Positions 41,665-49,937 are shown, counted from the first letter of the stretch. The stretch: DNA of 64,000 bases from Streptomyces niger (GCF_000718305.1 NZ_JOFQ01000008.1:434001-498000), one strand, 5' to 3'. Translations and numbers: made by a program. The notes: generated from the sequence alone by a model not told the origin.

Positions 41665-42156
41665 TCAGTCCTCGCGCTCCCGCTCCGCCAGCCGGATCAC
41701 GCACACCGCGACCGCGATCAGCAGCGGTGCGTCCGCGTCCTCGCGCAGGACATTGACCGCGTAGGTGTCCCGTACGGTCAGCCAGCGTCGGGAGATCTCC
41801 GCCAGCAGTTCGCCGTCGTACTCGACCGCGAACTCCCGATCGAGGATCTTGCCGCTGACGTCCAGCTCCGTGCCGTCCACCAGCTCCACGCGGTAGTGGT
41901 TGCGCAGCAGCGACAGCCGCTTGCGGCGGATGGTCGCCAGCGGCTCGTCGTCCCGCTCGATCGTCATCGCGTCACGGAGGCTGAGCACTTTCTTGCGCAG
42001 CGTGATGAGGACCCGGCCTTCGCGGTCCTTGATCTCGAAGGTCTCCCGCATCCGGAGCGCCTTGCCGTCGACGAGGTAGACGTGGCGTCCCGCCTCGTCC
42101 TCGATCCAGTAGTCCTCGCCGATGCCGAAGATCCGGTCGCGTACCAGGTATCTCAT
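41665..42156 (-). CDS. LURP-one-related (DUF567) family protein
   Basis: A 163-residue beta-barrel protein of the LURP1/Tubby-like fold. The start MRYLVRDRIFGIGEDYWIED is typical of the bacterial LOR family, followed by GRHVYLVDGKALRMRETFEI and LRKKVLSLRDAMTI. These proteins are thought to bind phosphoinositides or lipids and to resemble phospholipid scramblases; a specific role in bacteria is unknown. The ATG at 42156 has GGAAGG 8 nt upstream. It is divergent from the thioredoxin/NHL gene, with 64 bp between starts. Confidence 0.9.
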   Translation of the reverse strand: MRYLVRDRIFGIGEDYWIEDEAGRHVYLVDGKALRMRETFEIKDREGRVLITLRKKVLSLRDAMTIERDDEPLATIRRKRLSLLRNHYRVELVDGTELDVSGKILDREFAVEYDGELLAEISRRWLTVRDTYAVNVLREDADAPLLIAVAVCVIRLAERERED

Positions 42157-42220
42157 GTCCGACGCCTTCCCCCGGGCCCCGCCGGAATGCGCGACCGGGT
42201 GGGTGGCGTTGAATGTGCAC

Positions 42221-44059
42221 ATGGCTTCACGTGCACGCGTCCGCGCCCCCGAGCTGGTCGGCAAGGGCGGCTGGCTCAATACGGGCGACAAGGAACTGAC
42301 CCTCTCCGACCTGCGGGGACGCATCGTCGTCCTGGACTTCTGGACGTTTTGCTGCGTGAACTGTCTGCACGTCCTGGACGAGCTGCGCGAGCTGGAGGAG
42401 CGGCACCGCGACACCGTCGTGATCATCGGCGTGCACTCCCCGAAGTTCGTGCACGAGGCCGAGCACCAGGCGGTCGTCGACGCCGTCGAGCGGTACGAGG
42501 TCGAGCACCCCGTACTGGACGACCCCGAGCTGGCCACGTGGAAGCAGTACGCCGTCCGCGCCTGGCCGACGCTGGTCGTCATCGACCCCGAGGGCTACGT
42601 CGTCGCCCAGCACGCCGGTGAGGGTCACGCCCACGCCATCGAGAAGCTGGTCGAGGAGCTGGAGGCCGAGCACGAGGCGAAGGGCACGCTGCGCCGCGGC
42701 GACGGCCCGTACGTGCCGCCCGAGCCGGTCGCCACCGACCTCCGCTTCCCCGGCAAGGCCATCCAGCTGCCTGGGGGCACCTCCCGGACGGAGTCTGGGG
42801 GAGGCTCCTTCCTGGTCTCCGACACCACCCGGCACCAGCTGGTGGAGCTGGACGCGGACGGCGAGAGCGTGCTGCGCCGGATCGGCACCGGCGAGCGCGG
42901 CCTGAGCGACGGACCGGCCGAGCGGGCCGCCTTCAGCGAGCCGCAGGGCCTGGCGCTGCTGCCCGGGGGCACGGTGATCGTCGCGGACACCGTCAACCAC
43001 GCGCTGCGCACGTTCGACCCCGCCACCGGCGAGGTCGCCACCGTCGCCGGCACCGGCCGGCAGTGGTGGCAGGGCTCGGCCACCGAGGGCCCCGCCCGCG
43101 AGGTGGACCTCTCCTCGCCGTGGGACGTGGCGTACTTCGACGGCCTGGTGTGGATCGCCATGGCCGGCGTGCACCAGCTGTGGACGTACGACCCGGAGGC
43201 GGGGACCGTACGGGCAGCGGCGGGCACCACCAACGAGGGCCTGGTGGACGGGCCGGCCGCCGAGGCCTGGTTCGCGCAGCCCTCCGGCCTGGCCGCCACC
43301 GAGGACAAGCTGTGGATCGCCGACTCCGAGACCAGCGCGGTCCGCTGGATCGACCGGGAGGGCGTGGTGCACACGGCGGTGGGCACCGGCCTCTTCGACT
43401 TCGGCCACCGCGACGGCGCCGCTGACCAGGCGCTTCTCCAGCACCCGCTGGGTGTCACCGCGCTGCCGGACGGCTCGGTCGCGGTCGCCGACACCTACAA
43501 CCACGCGCTGCGCCGCTTCGACCCGGCGACCGGCGAGGTGACCACGCTCGCCACGGACCTGCGGGAGCCGTCGGACGCGGTGCTCGTCGGTGACGACATC
43601 GTGGTCGTGGAGTCGGCGCGGCACCGGCTGACCCGGCTGCGGCTGCCCGAGGAGGCGGTACGGGTCGAGTCGGTCGCGCACCGCACCCAGCGCGCCGCCA
43701 CCGAGGTGGCCCCGGGCCGGCTCAAGCTGGACGTGGTCTTCCAGGCGCCGGCCGGGCAGAAGCTGGACACCCGCTACGGGCCCTCCACCCGGCTGCTGGT
43801 CAGCTCGACCCCGCCGGAGCTGCTGGCCGAGGGCGACGGCGCCGGTACGGACCTCAGCCGCGAGCTGGTTCTCGCGGACGGGGTGACCGAGGGCGTGCTG
43901 CACGTCTCGGCGATGGCCGCGTCCTGCGACGACGCGCCGGACATCGAGTACCCGGCCTGCCACGTGCACCAGCAGGACTGGGGTGTGCCGGTGACGGTCA
44001 CCGCCGACGGGACGGCCCGGCTGGGGCTGGTCCTGGCGGGTCTGGACAGCGAGGGATAG
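42221..44059 (+). CDS. Thioredoxin-like / NHL-repeat protein (NHLRC2 family)
   Basis: A 612-residue protein with an N-terminal thioredoxin-like domain and a C-terminal six-bladed NHL propeller, the architecture of NHLRC2. FWTFCCVNCLHVLDEL carries the redox CxxC (Cys45-Val-Asn-Cys48). Propeller blades are visible as GLALLPGGTVIVADTVNHAL and GVTALPDGSVAVADTYNHAL, among others. A final beta domain has extra Cys residues (MAASCDDAPDIEYPACHVHQ). No signal peptide is present. Residues 184-195 are encoded by a 34-bp repeat-like insertion. GAATGT about 7 nt before ATG suggests leaderless transcription. Confidence 0.88.
   Translation: MASRARVRAPELVGKGGWLNTGDKELTLSDLRGRIVVLDFWTFCCVNCLHVLDELRELEERHRDTVVIIGVHSPKFVHEAEHQAVVDAVERYEVEHPVLDDPELATWKQYAVRAWPTLVVIDPEGYVVAQHAGEGHAHAIEKLVEELEAEHEAKGTLRRGDGPYVPPEPVATDLRFPGKAIQLPGGTSRTESGGGSFLVSDTTRHQLVELDADGESVLRRIGTGERGLSDGPAERAAFSEPQGLALLPGGTVIVADTVNHALRTFDPATGEVATVAGTGRQWWQGSATEGPAREVDLSSPWDVAYFDGLVWIAMAGVHQLWTYDPEAGTVRAAAGTTNEGLVDGPAAEAWFAQPSGLAATEDKLWIADSETSAVRWIDREGVVHTAVGTGLFDFGHRDGAADQALLQHPLGVTALPDGSVAVADTYNHALRRFDPATGEVTTLATDLREPSDAVLVGDDIVVVESARHRLTRLRLPEEAVRVESVAHRTQRAATEVAPGRLKLDVVFQAPAGQKLDTRYGPSTRLLVSSTPPELLAEGDGAGTDLSRELVLADGVTEGVLHVSAMAASCDDAPDIEYPACHVHQQDWGVPVTVTADGTARLGLVLAGLDSEG
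42771..42804. repeat. Short interspersed palindromic element inside the NHL gene
   Basis: A 34-bp segment starting CTGGGGGCACCTCCCGGAC and ending TCTGGGGGAGG, with interlocking GGGGG/CTCCC inverted elements. It resembles a short repeat that I recall as frequent in Streptomyces genomes. It is in frame, encoding a PGGTSRTESGGG loop. Confidence 0.6.
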
Positions 44060-44077
44060 GCCGAGAGCGGCCTCTGC

Positions 44078-44923
44078 TCACTCGCAGTTGTCGAGCGTCG
44101 AGTACTGGAGCTGGTTCGGTTCGATCCGGATGCCGGGCACCCACAGCTTCTTGCCGTGCTGCCGGACCTGGAACCAGATGCTGCTGTGGCCGCCGGCCTC
44201 GTCGGTGACGGTGACCCCGTTGGCGATGCGGCACTCGGCGGTCAGCTGGTCGCCGTGCCAGACGTGACCGCCGATGTTGGACGGCCGGTAGGCCAGGTAG
44301 GGGTCTATGGCCAGCCCCATGGAGCACTCGCGGGTGCGCTTGGGGCGGCACCCCTTGTCGACGTTGTGAACGGTGATGCGCTCCGTTCCCTTGGCCGCCG
44401 GTGTTTCACGTGAAACACCATGGCCGGAGGCGTTGTTGTCGTCGATCAGCCCCCACGTGACGACGCCTGCCACCGCGAGGACCACGGCCGTGGCCACGCC
44501 CACGAGAACCGGCTTCAGTCGTGTCGTGGAGGTCGGTGGCCGCTCCGGCGCGCTGCCGGCCGTTACCCCGCCGTCCGGGTTCTCGGGGGGCTCCGTCGCG
44601 CTCGCCGGCGCCGCCTCGTTGGCGAGGTGCAGCAGCCGCACCAGCTCGGGCAGCCGGTCCTCGCCGGTGAAGGAGAGCTTGCACCACTGCACCAGCAGCC
44701 GTTCGTCGGGCAGGCTCTGTCCCCGGAGGTAGCGCGAGAGCGACGATCTGCTGGCGGGCAGCCGGGCTTCCAAGTCCTTCAGGCTCAGCCCCAGTTCGCC
44801 GTGCATGTGGCGGAGGCCGGACACGAAGTCGCGTACCGGTCCGTCGAGTTGTTCGGGCAAGGGGGCGAGCGGCTTACGGCGGGGGTTGGTGGCGCGGTTC
44901 GGATTCCCATGCACAGACGGCAT
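44078..44923 (-). CDS. Membrane-anchored HTH (XRE-like) protein with extracellular DUF2690-like domain
   Basis: A 281-residue protein. The N-terminal 100 residues form an XRE-like HTH domain (MHGELGLSLKDLEARLPASR, SSLSRYLRGQSLPDERLLVQ). A Pro/Thr linker follows, then one transmembrane helix (about 137-157, PVLVGVATAVVLAVAGVVTW) and an extracytoplasmic beta domain with Cys residues (GCRPKRTRECSMGLAIDPYL). The topology suggests a one-component transmembrane regulator, with a DUF2690-type outer domain. A parS site lies in frame just outside the membrane helix (VSRET). It is separated from the upstream lipoprotein gene by a 16-bp hairpin. Confidence 0.8.
   Translation of the reverse strand: MPSVHGNPNRATNPRRKPLAPLPEQLDGPVRDFVSGLRHMHGELGLSLKDLEARLPASRSSLSRYLRGQSLPDERLLVQWCKLSFTGEDRLPELVRLLHLANEAAPASATEPPENPDGGVTAGSAPERPPTSTTRLKPVLVGVATAVVLAVAGVVTWGLIDDNNASGHGVSRETPAAKGTERITVHNVDKGCRPKRTRECSMGLAIDPYLAYRPSNIGGHVWHGDQLTAECRIANGVTVTDEAGGHSSIWFQVRQHGKKLWVPGIRIEPNQLQYSTLDNCE
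44403..44416. other. parS: parS (ParB-binding site), copy 5, inside HTH-membrane gene
   Basis: An exact GTTTCACGTGAAAC, read on the minus strand as Val-Ser-Arg-Glu-Thr in the short linker after the transmembrane helix. Confidence 0.95.
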
Positions 44924-44948
44924 TCCAGCACAGCCGCGACACGCACCG

Positions 44949-44989
44949 CGAGAGGCACTTCCGCTCCCCTGCGGCGGAAGTGCCTCTCG
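44949..44989 (-). terminator. Terminator of the NlpC/P60-type lipoprotein gene
   Basis: A perfect 16-bp stem CGAGAGGCACTTCCGC / GCGGAAGTGCCTCTCG with a 9-nt loop, 25 bp after the lipoprotein stop and just before the HTH gene start. Confidence 0.82.
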
Positions 44990-45014
44990 TTACCGAATCC
45001 GGATGCTGCTCGGA

Positions 45015-45962
45015 TCAGTCGGTGAACTTCACGGGGCGGTAGGGCTTGAACTCGCCGCCCCCGAGCCCGTAGGTGAGCGACCGGTGGTCGGTGCCGTGGC
45101 CGCCGCGCTGCTCGTACGCGGTGTACGAGGTGTGCGCGGCGTTGTCCCACTTCTCGAACATCACGACGTGCCGGGTGTTGTTGTCACCGGCAGCGTCGAT
45201 CAGCAGGTCACCGGGCTTGAGCTCGTTGACGGAGATCGGCCGGGTGATCCTGGAGCTGGTGAGCCCCACGGTGTTGGTGCCGGGTGCGCCCAGGTTCAGC
45301 GCCATCGAGACGTAGCCCGAGCAGTCCTGGCGGTACCCGTCCTTCCAGTTCTTCGCCTGGCTGTAGGGCACCTGCGCGCCGTTGTTGGCGGTCAGCCAGG
45401 TGGCCGCGCGCTGCAGCGCCTCGCCACGGGTGCCGCCGGGCGCCGGCGGGGGCGGGTTCTGGCCGCCCTGCTCCGGTACGCCGGGCAGCTTGTCCTGCGG
45501 GATGTCGACGGCGATCACGCTGAGGAAGCCGGTCACCGGACCCGTGATGTGCGCCATGTAGGTCGAGCAGGCGCTGCCCTCGCACACCTTCTTGCCGGTG
45601 TTGACCTGGTAGTCCGCGGTGATCTTGTCCTGGCCGGCGGCGTCCTTGTTGATCATGCCGACGGACGGCGAGCTGGTGTCCGGCGAGGCGTGCACCACCC
45701 AGCGGGTCCCCCAGGTCGGGAAGGTGCTGCCGGCCGCCGTCGTCTTGAGCGCTGCGGCGGTACCCGCCTGCGTCTTCAGGTCGGCCTTGGTGTCCCGCGC
45801 CTCGACGGTGGTCTGCGCGGCGGCCCGGGAGCCGGTGTCGGCCTTGGCCTCCCCGCCGGAGCAGCCGGTGACGGCGGCGATGCCGATGCCCGCTGCGGCG
45901 ACCGCGGGCAGGACGCGGCGCAGCGTGGTCGTGCGGAAGGTGGCGTGCGTGGTCTGCGACAT
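45015..45962 (-). CDS. Putative lipoprotein with NlpC/P60-like C-terminal domain
   Basis: A 315-residue exported protein. The signal peptide ends in a lipobox (AAVTGCSGG, Cys34), so it is probably a lipoprotein. The middle region (70-170) is a beta-rich domain of unknown type. The C-terminal 150 residues look like an NlpC/P60/CHAP-type cysteine hydrolase: Cys in GYRQDCSGYVSMAL, His in NNTRHVVMFEKW, and a following YEQRGGHGTDHRSLTY. It may cut cell-wall peptides. The last part ends with KPYRP, common in Streptomyces secreted hydrolase-like proteins. Upstream lies a cluster of GGGACG boxes. Confidence 0.8.
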   Translation of the reverse strand: MSQTTHATFRTTTLRRVLPAVAAAGIGIAAVTGCSGGEAKADTGSRAAAQTTVEARDTKADLKTQAGTAAALKTTAAGSTFPTWGTRWVVHASPDTSSPSVGMINKDAAGQDKITADYQVNTGKKVCEGSACSTYMAHITGPVTGFLSVIAVDIPQDKLPGVPEQGGQNPPPPAPGGTRGEALQRAATWLTANNGAQVPYSQAKNWKDGYRQDCSGYVSMALNLGAPGTNTVGLTSSRITRPISVNELKPGDLLIDAAGDNNTRHVVMFEKWDNAAHTSYTAYEQRGGHGTDHRSLTYGLGGGEFKPYRPVKFTD

Positions 45963-46350
45963 GATGGATTCCCCTCGTTGATGAGGCTGGTGAGCGCCGC
46001 GCTGTCCGGTGCGGCGCCGTGTCGGCCTCGGCGACAGGAACCATCATTCGGTGGGGGAAGGGCATTTCCGGGGCTACCGTGTCCCATGGGACGTCCCGCC
46101 CGCCGGGACGCCCCCGAGACGTTGCTGACCTGCTGGGACGTGGGACGCGATACGCCGGTACGGGACGTCCGGCGGGCGGTGCCGGGACATGACGGGACGT
46201 ACGGGCCTCCTTTACGGATTTACGGACCGCTCGGCACGGCCTCCGTACGGGCAGGCAAGAGGGGCGCCCGCGCGACATCGCGCGGGCGCCCCTTCAGGCA
46301 AGTACTTCTGGGATCCGAGTGTCACATGAGGTCACATGGCCGCGGGCCCG
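45963..46350. other. Gene-free region with a cluster of GGGACG boxes
   Basis: Between the lipoprotein gene and the DUF6458 gene. GGGACG occurs six times between 46088 and 46200 (at 46088, 46105, 46135, 46142, 46162, 46194) and GGGACA once; the first is in a GGGACGTCCC palindrome next to GTCCCATGGGAC. It also holds the terminator of the DUF6458 gene. No supported coding sequence. Confidence 0.65.
46261..46292. terminator. Terminator of the DUF6458 gene
   Basis: A nearly loopless hairpin GGGGCGCCCGCGCGA / TCGCGCGGGCGCCCC (15 bp) followed by TTCAGG on the plus strand and CTCTTG on the minus strand. Confidence 0.8.
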
Positions 46351-46578
46351 TCACTCGTAGCCGTGCCGGTGGGTCTCCTCGATCACAGGAGCGGCGGGCG
46401 GCGGCGGCTGCATGCGACGCCGCTTGAAGATGCTGACGTACGCGGCAATACCGATGATGCCGACCGCCATCAGGATCAGGCCCACGAGATCGAGGTTGAC
46501 CCCGGCCATGTGCCAGTCCACCGCGAAGGTCAGGATTCCTCCGACGGCGAGCAGACCGATGCACCAGCCGATGCCCAT
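46351..46578 (-). CDS. Small DUF6458 two-helix membrane protein
   Basis: A 75-residue membrane protein with two hydrophobic helices: residues 3-22 (IGWCIGLLAVGGILTFAVDW) and 30-50 (LVGLILMAVGIIGIAAYVSI), then a basic KRRR and a Pro-rich tail. The MGIG...ILTFAVDW...VDL-type pattern matches the DUF6458 family, widespread in actinobacteria and of unknown function. The ATG at 46578 has GGGAGG 8 nt upstream; longer versions have no ribosome site. Confidence 0.85.
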   Translation of the reverse strand: MGIGWCIGLLAVGGILTFAVDWHMAGVNLDLVGLILMAVGIIGIAAYVSIFKRRRMQPPPPAAPVIEETHRHGYE

Positions 46579-46681
46579 GATGTGCGCCTCCCTCTCGATC
46601 GGCGGTTCCGGGCAGGTCGTGCACCGGGTACCCGGCCGGCATGCCGTCAATCAGGGGACACACAACAAGAGTTGCGGTGCC

Positions 46682-48643
46682 TCAGTCGCCTGCTTCCGTC
46701 CCGTCCGCCTCACTGTTCCCGTCCCGCGCGAACAGCTGCGTCAGCGTGCTGATCGTGTAGACGTCCGTGGCCGCCTCGTCGACCAGGTGCATCTCGGCCA
46801 GCCGGGCCAGCCCGTCCTGCGTGCGCTCCAGGTCGGAACCGGCCAGCGCGGCCGCCGCCGAGGCGTTCAGCTGCCCGTCGGCACTGGTCGCCAGGGCGCT
46901 CAGCAACCGCGCGTCGTCCGCCGACAGCCGGGCCACGGACATCCGCAGCGCCGAGGCGATCCCGGTGTCCTCCGCCGACAGCAGCGACAGCCGGCGCCGC
47001 TCGTCGCGCAGCGCGGACGCCAGTCGGGCCAGTCGCCAGCGGGGCCGCGCGGTCAGCTGGGCGACCGCCGCGCGCAGCGCCAGCGGCAGCCCGTCACACA
47101 GCTCGACCAGCTCGCGGGCGGCCTCCGGATCCTCGTCCACCCGCTCGGCGCCGAGCATCGCGCCGAGCAGCGCCACGCCCTCGGACACACCGAACACCTG
47201 GAGGCCCACCGGCCGGGCACAGTCGGTGGCCACCAGTCCGTCCAGCCTGCTGCGACTGGTGACGATCGTGGCGCAACCGGGCCCGCCCGGCAGCAGCGGC
47301 CGTACCTGCGCGGAGCTGTGCGCGTTGTCCAGCACGACCAGCAGTCTGCGGTCCGCGACCAGCGAGCGGTACAGCGCGGACGCGGCCGTCGCTGAGGTCG
47401 GTACGGCGTGCTCCGGCGTACCCAGGGCGGTCAGGAAGAAGCGGAGCACCGCGGCCGGTTCGGTGGCATCGCCCTCGCCGAACCCCCGCAGATCCGCGAA
47501 AAGTTGCCCGTCGGGATACTCGGCGGAGTGCTGGTGCGCCCACTGCACGGCACAGGCGGTCTTGCCGACGCCGGCCGGTCCGGTCACGACCGCCAGCGGG
47601 CTGTCGCCGTCCGCACCGTCTTCCTCCGTGAGCGCCGCCGTGAGCCGGCTCATCGCCGCCTCACGGCCCAGGAAACGGGCCGGCGGCCGGGGCAGCAACC
47701 GTGGCGGGCCCGTGGGCGCGCCGCCGGCACCGGCACCACCGTCCGCGCCGGGCTCCGCAGCGCCGGTTTCACGTGAAACCGGCGCGTCCGGCCGCCCGGT
47801 GGCGCCCGTGTCCCGCTGCCCGGGCATGCGCGCCCCGTCGGCGGGGGTGTCGGACGCCCCGACCGTTGGGTCGGCAGCTGCCGCCCCGGCGCTCGGGCCC
47901 GCCTCCTCGGCCCGCAGGATCTCCTCGTAGGCGCCCCGCAGGCGGGCGCCCGGGTCCACGCCCAGCTCCTCGCTCAGCAGCCGCCGGGTGCGGTGGTACC
48001 AGTCCAACGCGTCGGACTGGCGCCCCGTACGGAAGAGCGCCCGCATCAGAGCGGCGATCAGTCCTTCCCGCAGCGGGTGTTGCACGGCCGCGTTGTAGAG
48101 GACCGAAGCGGCCTGTTCGTGCTCGTTCAGCGCGCTGTGGGCACGGGCCAGCGCCTCCACGGCCGTCAGCCGCCGCTCGTCCAGCGCGTGCGTGGCGGCG
48201 GCGAAGGGCGGGCTGGTGACCGTGCCGGTCAGCGCCGGGCCGCGCCACAGCCCGAGCGCCTCGCGCAGCAGCGGCACGGCGTCGGCCGGGGCCACCTCCG
48301 GTCGCGCCAGCGAGACCAGTTCGCCGAAGCGGTGCGCGTCGATCAGCTCCTCGGGGAGCCGCAGGAGGTACGCCGAGCCGTGCGTGGCCAGCTCCACGCC
48401 GTACGCCTCGGCGCCGCCCTCGGCGAGCGTGGCGCGCAGCCGCGAGACGTGTCCCTGCACGACCGTACGGGCGTGCGCGGGCGGCTCGTCCTCCCACAGG
48501 GAGTCGATCAACTGCTCCAGTGGCACCGTGGTGTTGGGACGCAGAAGCAGCAGCGCGAGCACGCTGCGCCGCTTGGCGGGCCCGAGCGGGAGCTCACCCG
48601 CGGCGGTGGTGACAGCAACCGGGCCGAGCAGGGAGAACTCCAA
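46682..48643 (-). CDS. AfsR/SARP-family regulator with NB-ARC domain
   Basis: A 653-residue regulator. Residues 1-95 form the OmpR-like winged-helix SARP DNA-binding domain (GPAKRRSVLALLLLRPNTTV), 100-245 the bacterial transcriptional activation domain (BTAD), 335-650 an NB-ARC/STAND ATPase with P-loop GPAGVGKT and Walker B LLVVLDNAH. No TPR repeats follow, so it is shorter than AfsR. A parS site is in the linker between BTAD and NB-ARC (PVSRETGA). Translation begins at a TTG (48643), supported by GGAGGA 5 nt upstream and by 1-nt spacing from the M18 peptidase stop, so the two genes are coupled. Its target genes are unknown. Confidence 0.87.
   Translation of the reverse strand: MEFSLLGPVAVTTAAGELPLGPAKRRSVLALLLLRPNTTVPLEQLIDSLWEDEPPAHARTVVQGHVSRLRATLAEGGAEAYGVELATHGSAYLLRLPEELIDAHRFGELVSLARPEVAPADAVPLLREALGLWRGPALTGTVTSPPFAAATHALDERRLTAVEALARAHSALNEHEQAASVLYNAAVQHPLREGLIAALMRALFRTGRQSDALDWYHRTRRLLSEELGVDPGARLRGAYEEILRAEEAGPSAGAAAADPTVGASDTPADGARMPGQRDTGATGRPDAPVSRETGAAEPGADGGAGAGGAPTGPPRLLPRPPARFLGREAAMSRLTAALTEEDGADGDSPLAVVTGPAGVGKTACAVQWAHQHSAEYPDGQLFADLRGFGEGDATEPAAVLRFFLTALGTPEHAVPTSATAASALYRSLVADRRLLVVLDNAHSSAQVRPLLPGGPGCATIVTSRSRLDGLVATDCARPVGLQVFGVSEGVALLGAMLGAERVDEDPEAARELVELCDGLPLALRAAVAQLTARPRWRLARLASALRDERRRLSLLSAEDTGIASALRMSVARLSADDARLLSALATSADGQLNASAAAALAGSDLERTQDGLARLAEMHLVDEAATDVYTISTLTQLFARDGNSEADGTEAGD
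47766..47779. other. parS: parS (ParB-binding site), copy 6, inside SARP gene
   Basis: An exact GTTTCACGTGAAAC, translated on the minus strand as Val-Ser-Arg-Glu-Thr in the Gly/Ala linker between BTAD and NB-ARC domains. Confidence 0.95.
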
Positions 48644-48644
48644 C

Positions 48645-49937
48645 TCAGTCCTCCAAGAAGGCCGTCAGAGCGGCGGCCAGCAGATGCGGATCCTCGGCGC
48701 CGCACAGCTCGCGCGCCGAGTGCATGGAGAGGATCGCGACGCCGATGTCGACGGTCGTGATGCCGTGCCGGGCGGCGGTGATCGGGCCGATCGTCGTGCC
48801 GCACGGCATGGAGTTGTGCGAGACGAAGGACTGCCAGGGGACGCCGGCCCTTTCGCAGGCGTCGGCGAAGACCGCGCGGCCGCCGCCGTCGGTGGCGTAC
48901 CGCTGGTTGACGTTGACCTTCAGGATGGGGCCGCCGTTCGGCATCGGGTGGTGGCCCGGCTCGTGCCGCTCGGTGTAGTTCGGGTGCACGGCGTGGCCGG
49001 TGTCGGAGGACAGACACACCGTACCTGCGAAGGCCCGCGCCTTGTCCTCGTACGAGCCGCCGCGGGCGAAGACCGAGCGCTCCAGCACGGTGCCGAGCAG
49101 CGGCCCGTCCGCGCCGGTGTCGGACTGGCTGCCGTTCTCCTCGTGGTCGAAGGCGGCCAGCACCGGGATGCAGGTCGGACCGTCCTGCGCGGAGGCGGCG
49201 GCGAGCGCGGCCGTACCGGCGTGCACGGAGAGCAGGTTGTCCATCCGCGGCCCGGCGACCAGTTCGCGGTCCCGGCCGAGGTAGGCCGGCGGCTCGACGC
49301 TGTGCACCATCAGGTCCCAGCCGCGCACCTCGCCGGCGGTGAGCCCCGCCTCCTGCTCGACGAAGGAGAGCAGATCGCCCTCCTGAACCTCGCCCAGGCC
49401 CCAGATGGGCGTCATGTGCCGCTGCTTGTCGAGCTTGAGGCCGTCGGCGTTGACCGACCGGTCGAGGTGGACGGCCAGCTGCGGCACGCGCAGCAGCGGG
49501 CGGTCGACGTTCACCAGCCTGTGGCTGCCGTCCCGCAGCGTCAGCCGGCCGGAGAGACCCAGGTCCCGGTCGAGCCAGGTGTTGAGCAGCGTGCCGCCGT
49601 AGACCTCGACCGCAATCTGCCGCCAACCGCGCGACCCGGTGTCCGGGATCGGCTTCACCCGGAGGTTGGGTGAGTCGGTGTGCGCACCGACGATGCGGAA
49701 GGGCGTTGCCGGGGTGGCGCCCTCGGGCACGTGCCAGGCGATGATCGCGCCCCCGCGGAGCACGTACTTGCCGCCCGCTTCCCCGTCCCAGGCGTCGGTC
49801 TCGGCGACCTGCCGGAAGCCGGCCTTCTCCAGCCGGGCGGCTGCGTTCGCCACCGCGTGGTACGGCGACGGGCTCGCGGCGAGGAAGGACATCAGATCGT
49901 CGGTGTGGCCGCGGTCGAAGCGGACAGATGTGCTCAT
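48645..49937 (-). CDS. apeB: M18-family aminopeptidase
   Basis: A 430-residue metalloaminopeptidase of the aspartyl-aminopeptidase (M18) family, which removes N-terminal acidic or other residues. Zinc ligand motifs are seen in RIVGAHTDSPNLRVKP, DHEENGSQSDTGADG (with the catalytic Glu), SSDTGHAVHPNY and the C-terminal ILSMHSARELCG. The length and order are typical of bacterial ApeB. It is translationally coupled to the SARP regulator (1 nt gap), an odd association since aminopeptidases are housekeeping. Confidence 0.93.
   Translation of the reverse strand: MSTSVRFDRGHTDDLMSFLAASPSPYHAVANAAARLEKAGFRQVAETDAWDGEAGGKYVLRGGAIIAWHVPEGATPATPFRIVGAHTDSPNLRVKPIPDTGSRGWRQIAVEVYGGTLLNTWLDRDLGLSGRLTLRDGSHRLVNVDRPLLRVPQLAVHLDRSVNADGLKLDKQRHMTPIWGLGEVQEGDLLSFVEQEAGLTAGEVRGWDLMVHSVEPPAYLGRDRELVAGPRMDNLLSVHAGTAALAAASAQDGPTCIPVLAAFDHEENGSQSDTGADGPLLGTVLERSVFARGGSYEDKARAFAGTVCLSSDTGHAVHPNYTERHEPGHHPMPNGGPILKVNVNQRYATDGGGRAVFADACERAGVPWQSFVSHNSMPCGTTIGPITAARHGITTVDIGVAILSMHSARELCGAEDPHLLAAALTAFLED

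Noticed and set aside
42223..42236. TTCACGTG at the start of the NHL gene as parS
   Set aside because: Only the core matches (GCTTCACGTGCACG); one half-site is broken.
46081..46320. Arg-rich small proteins in the GGGACG region
   Set aside because: The frames cross the terminator hairpin and repeat cluster and have no family signature.
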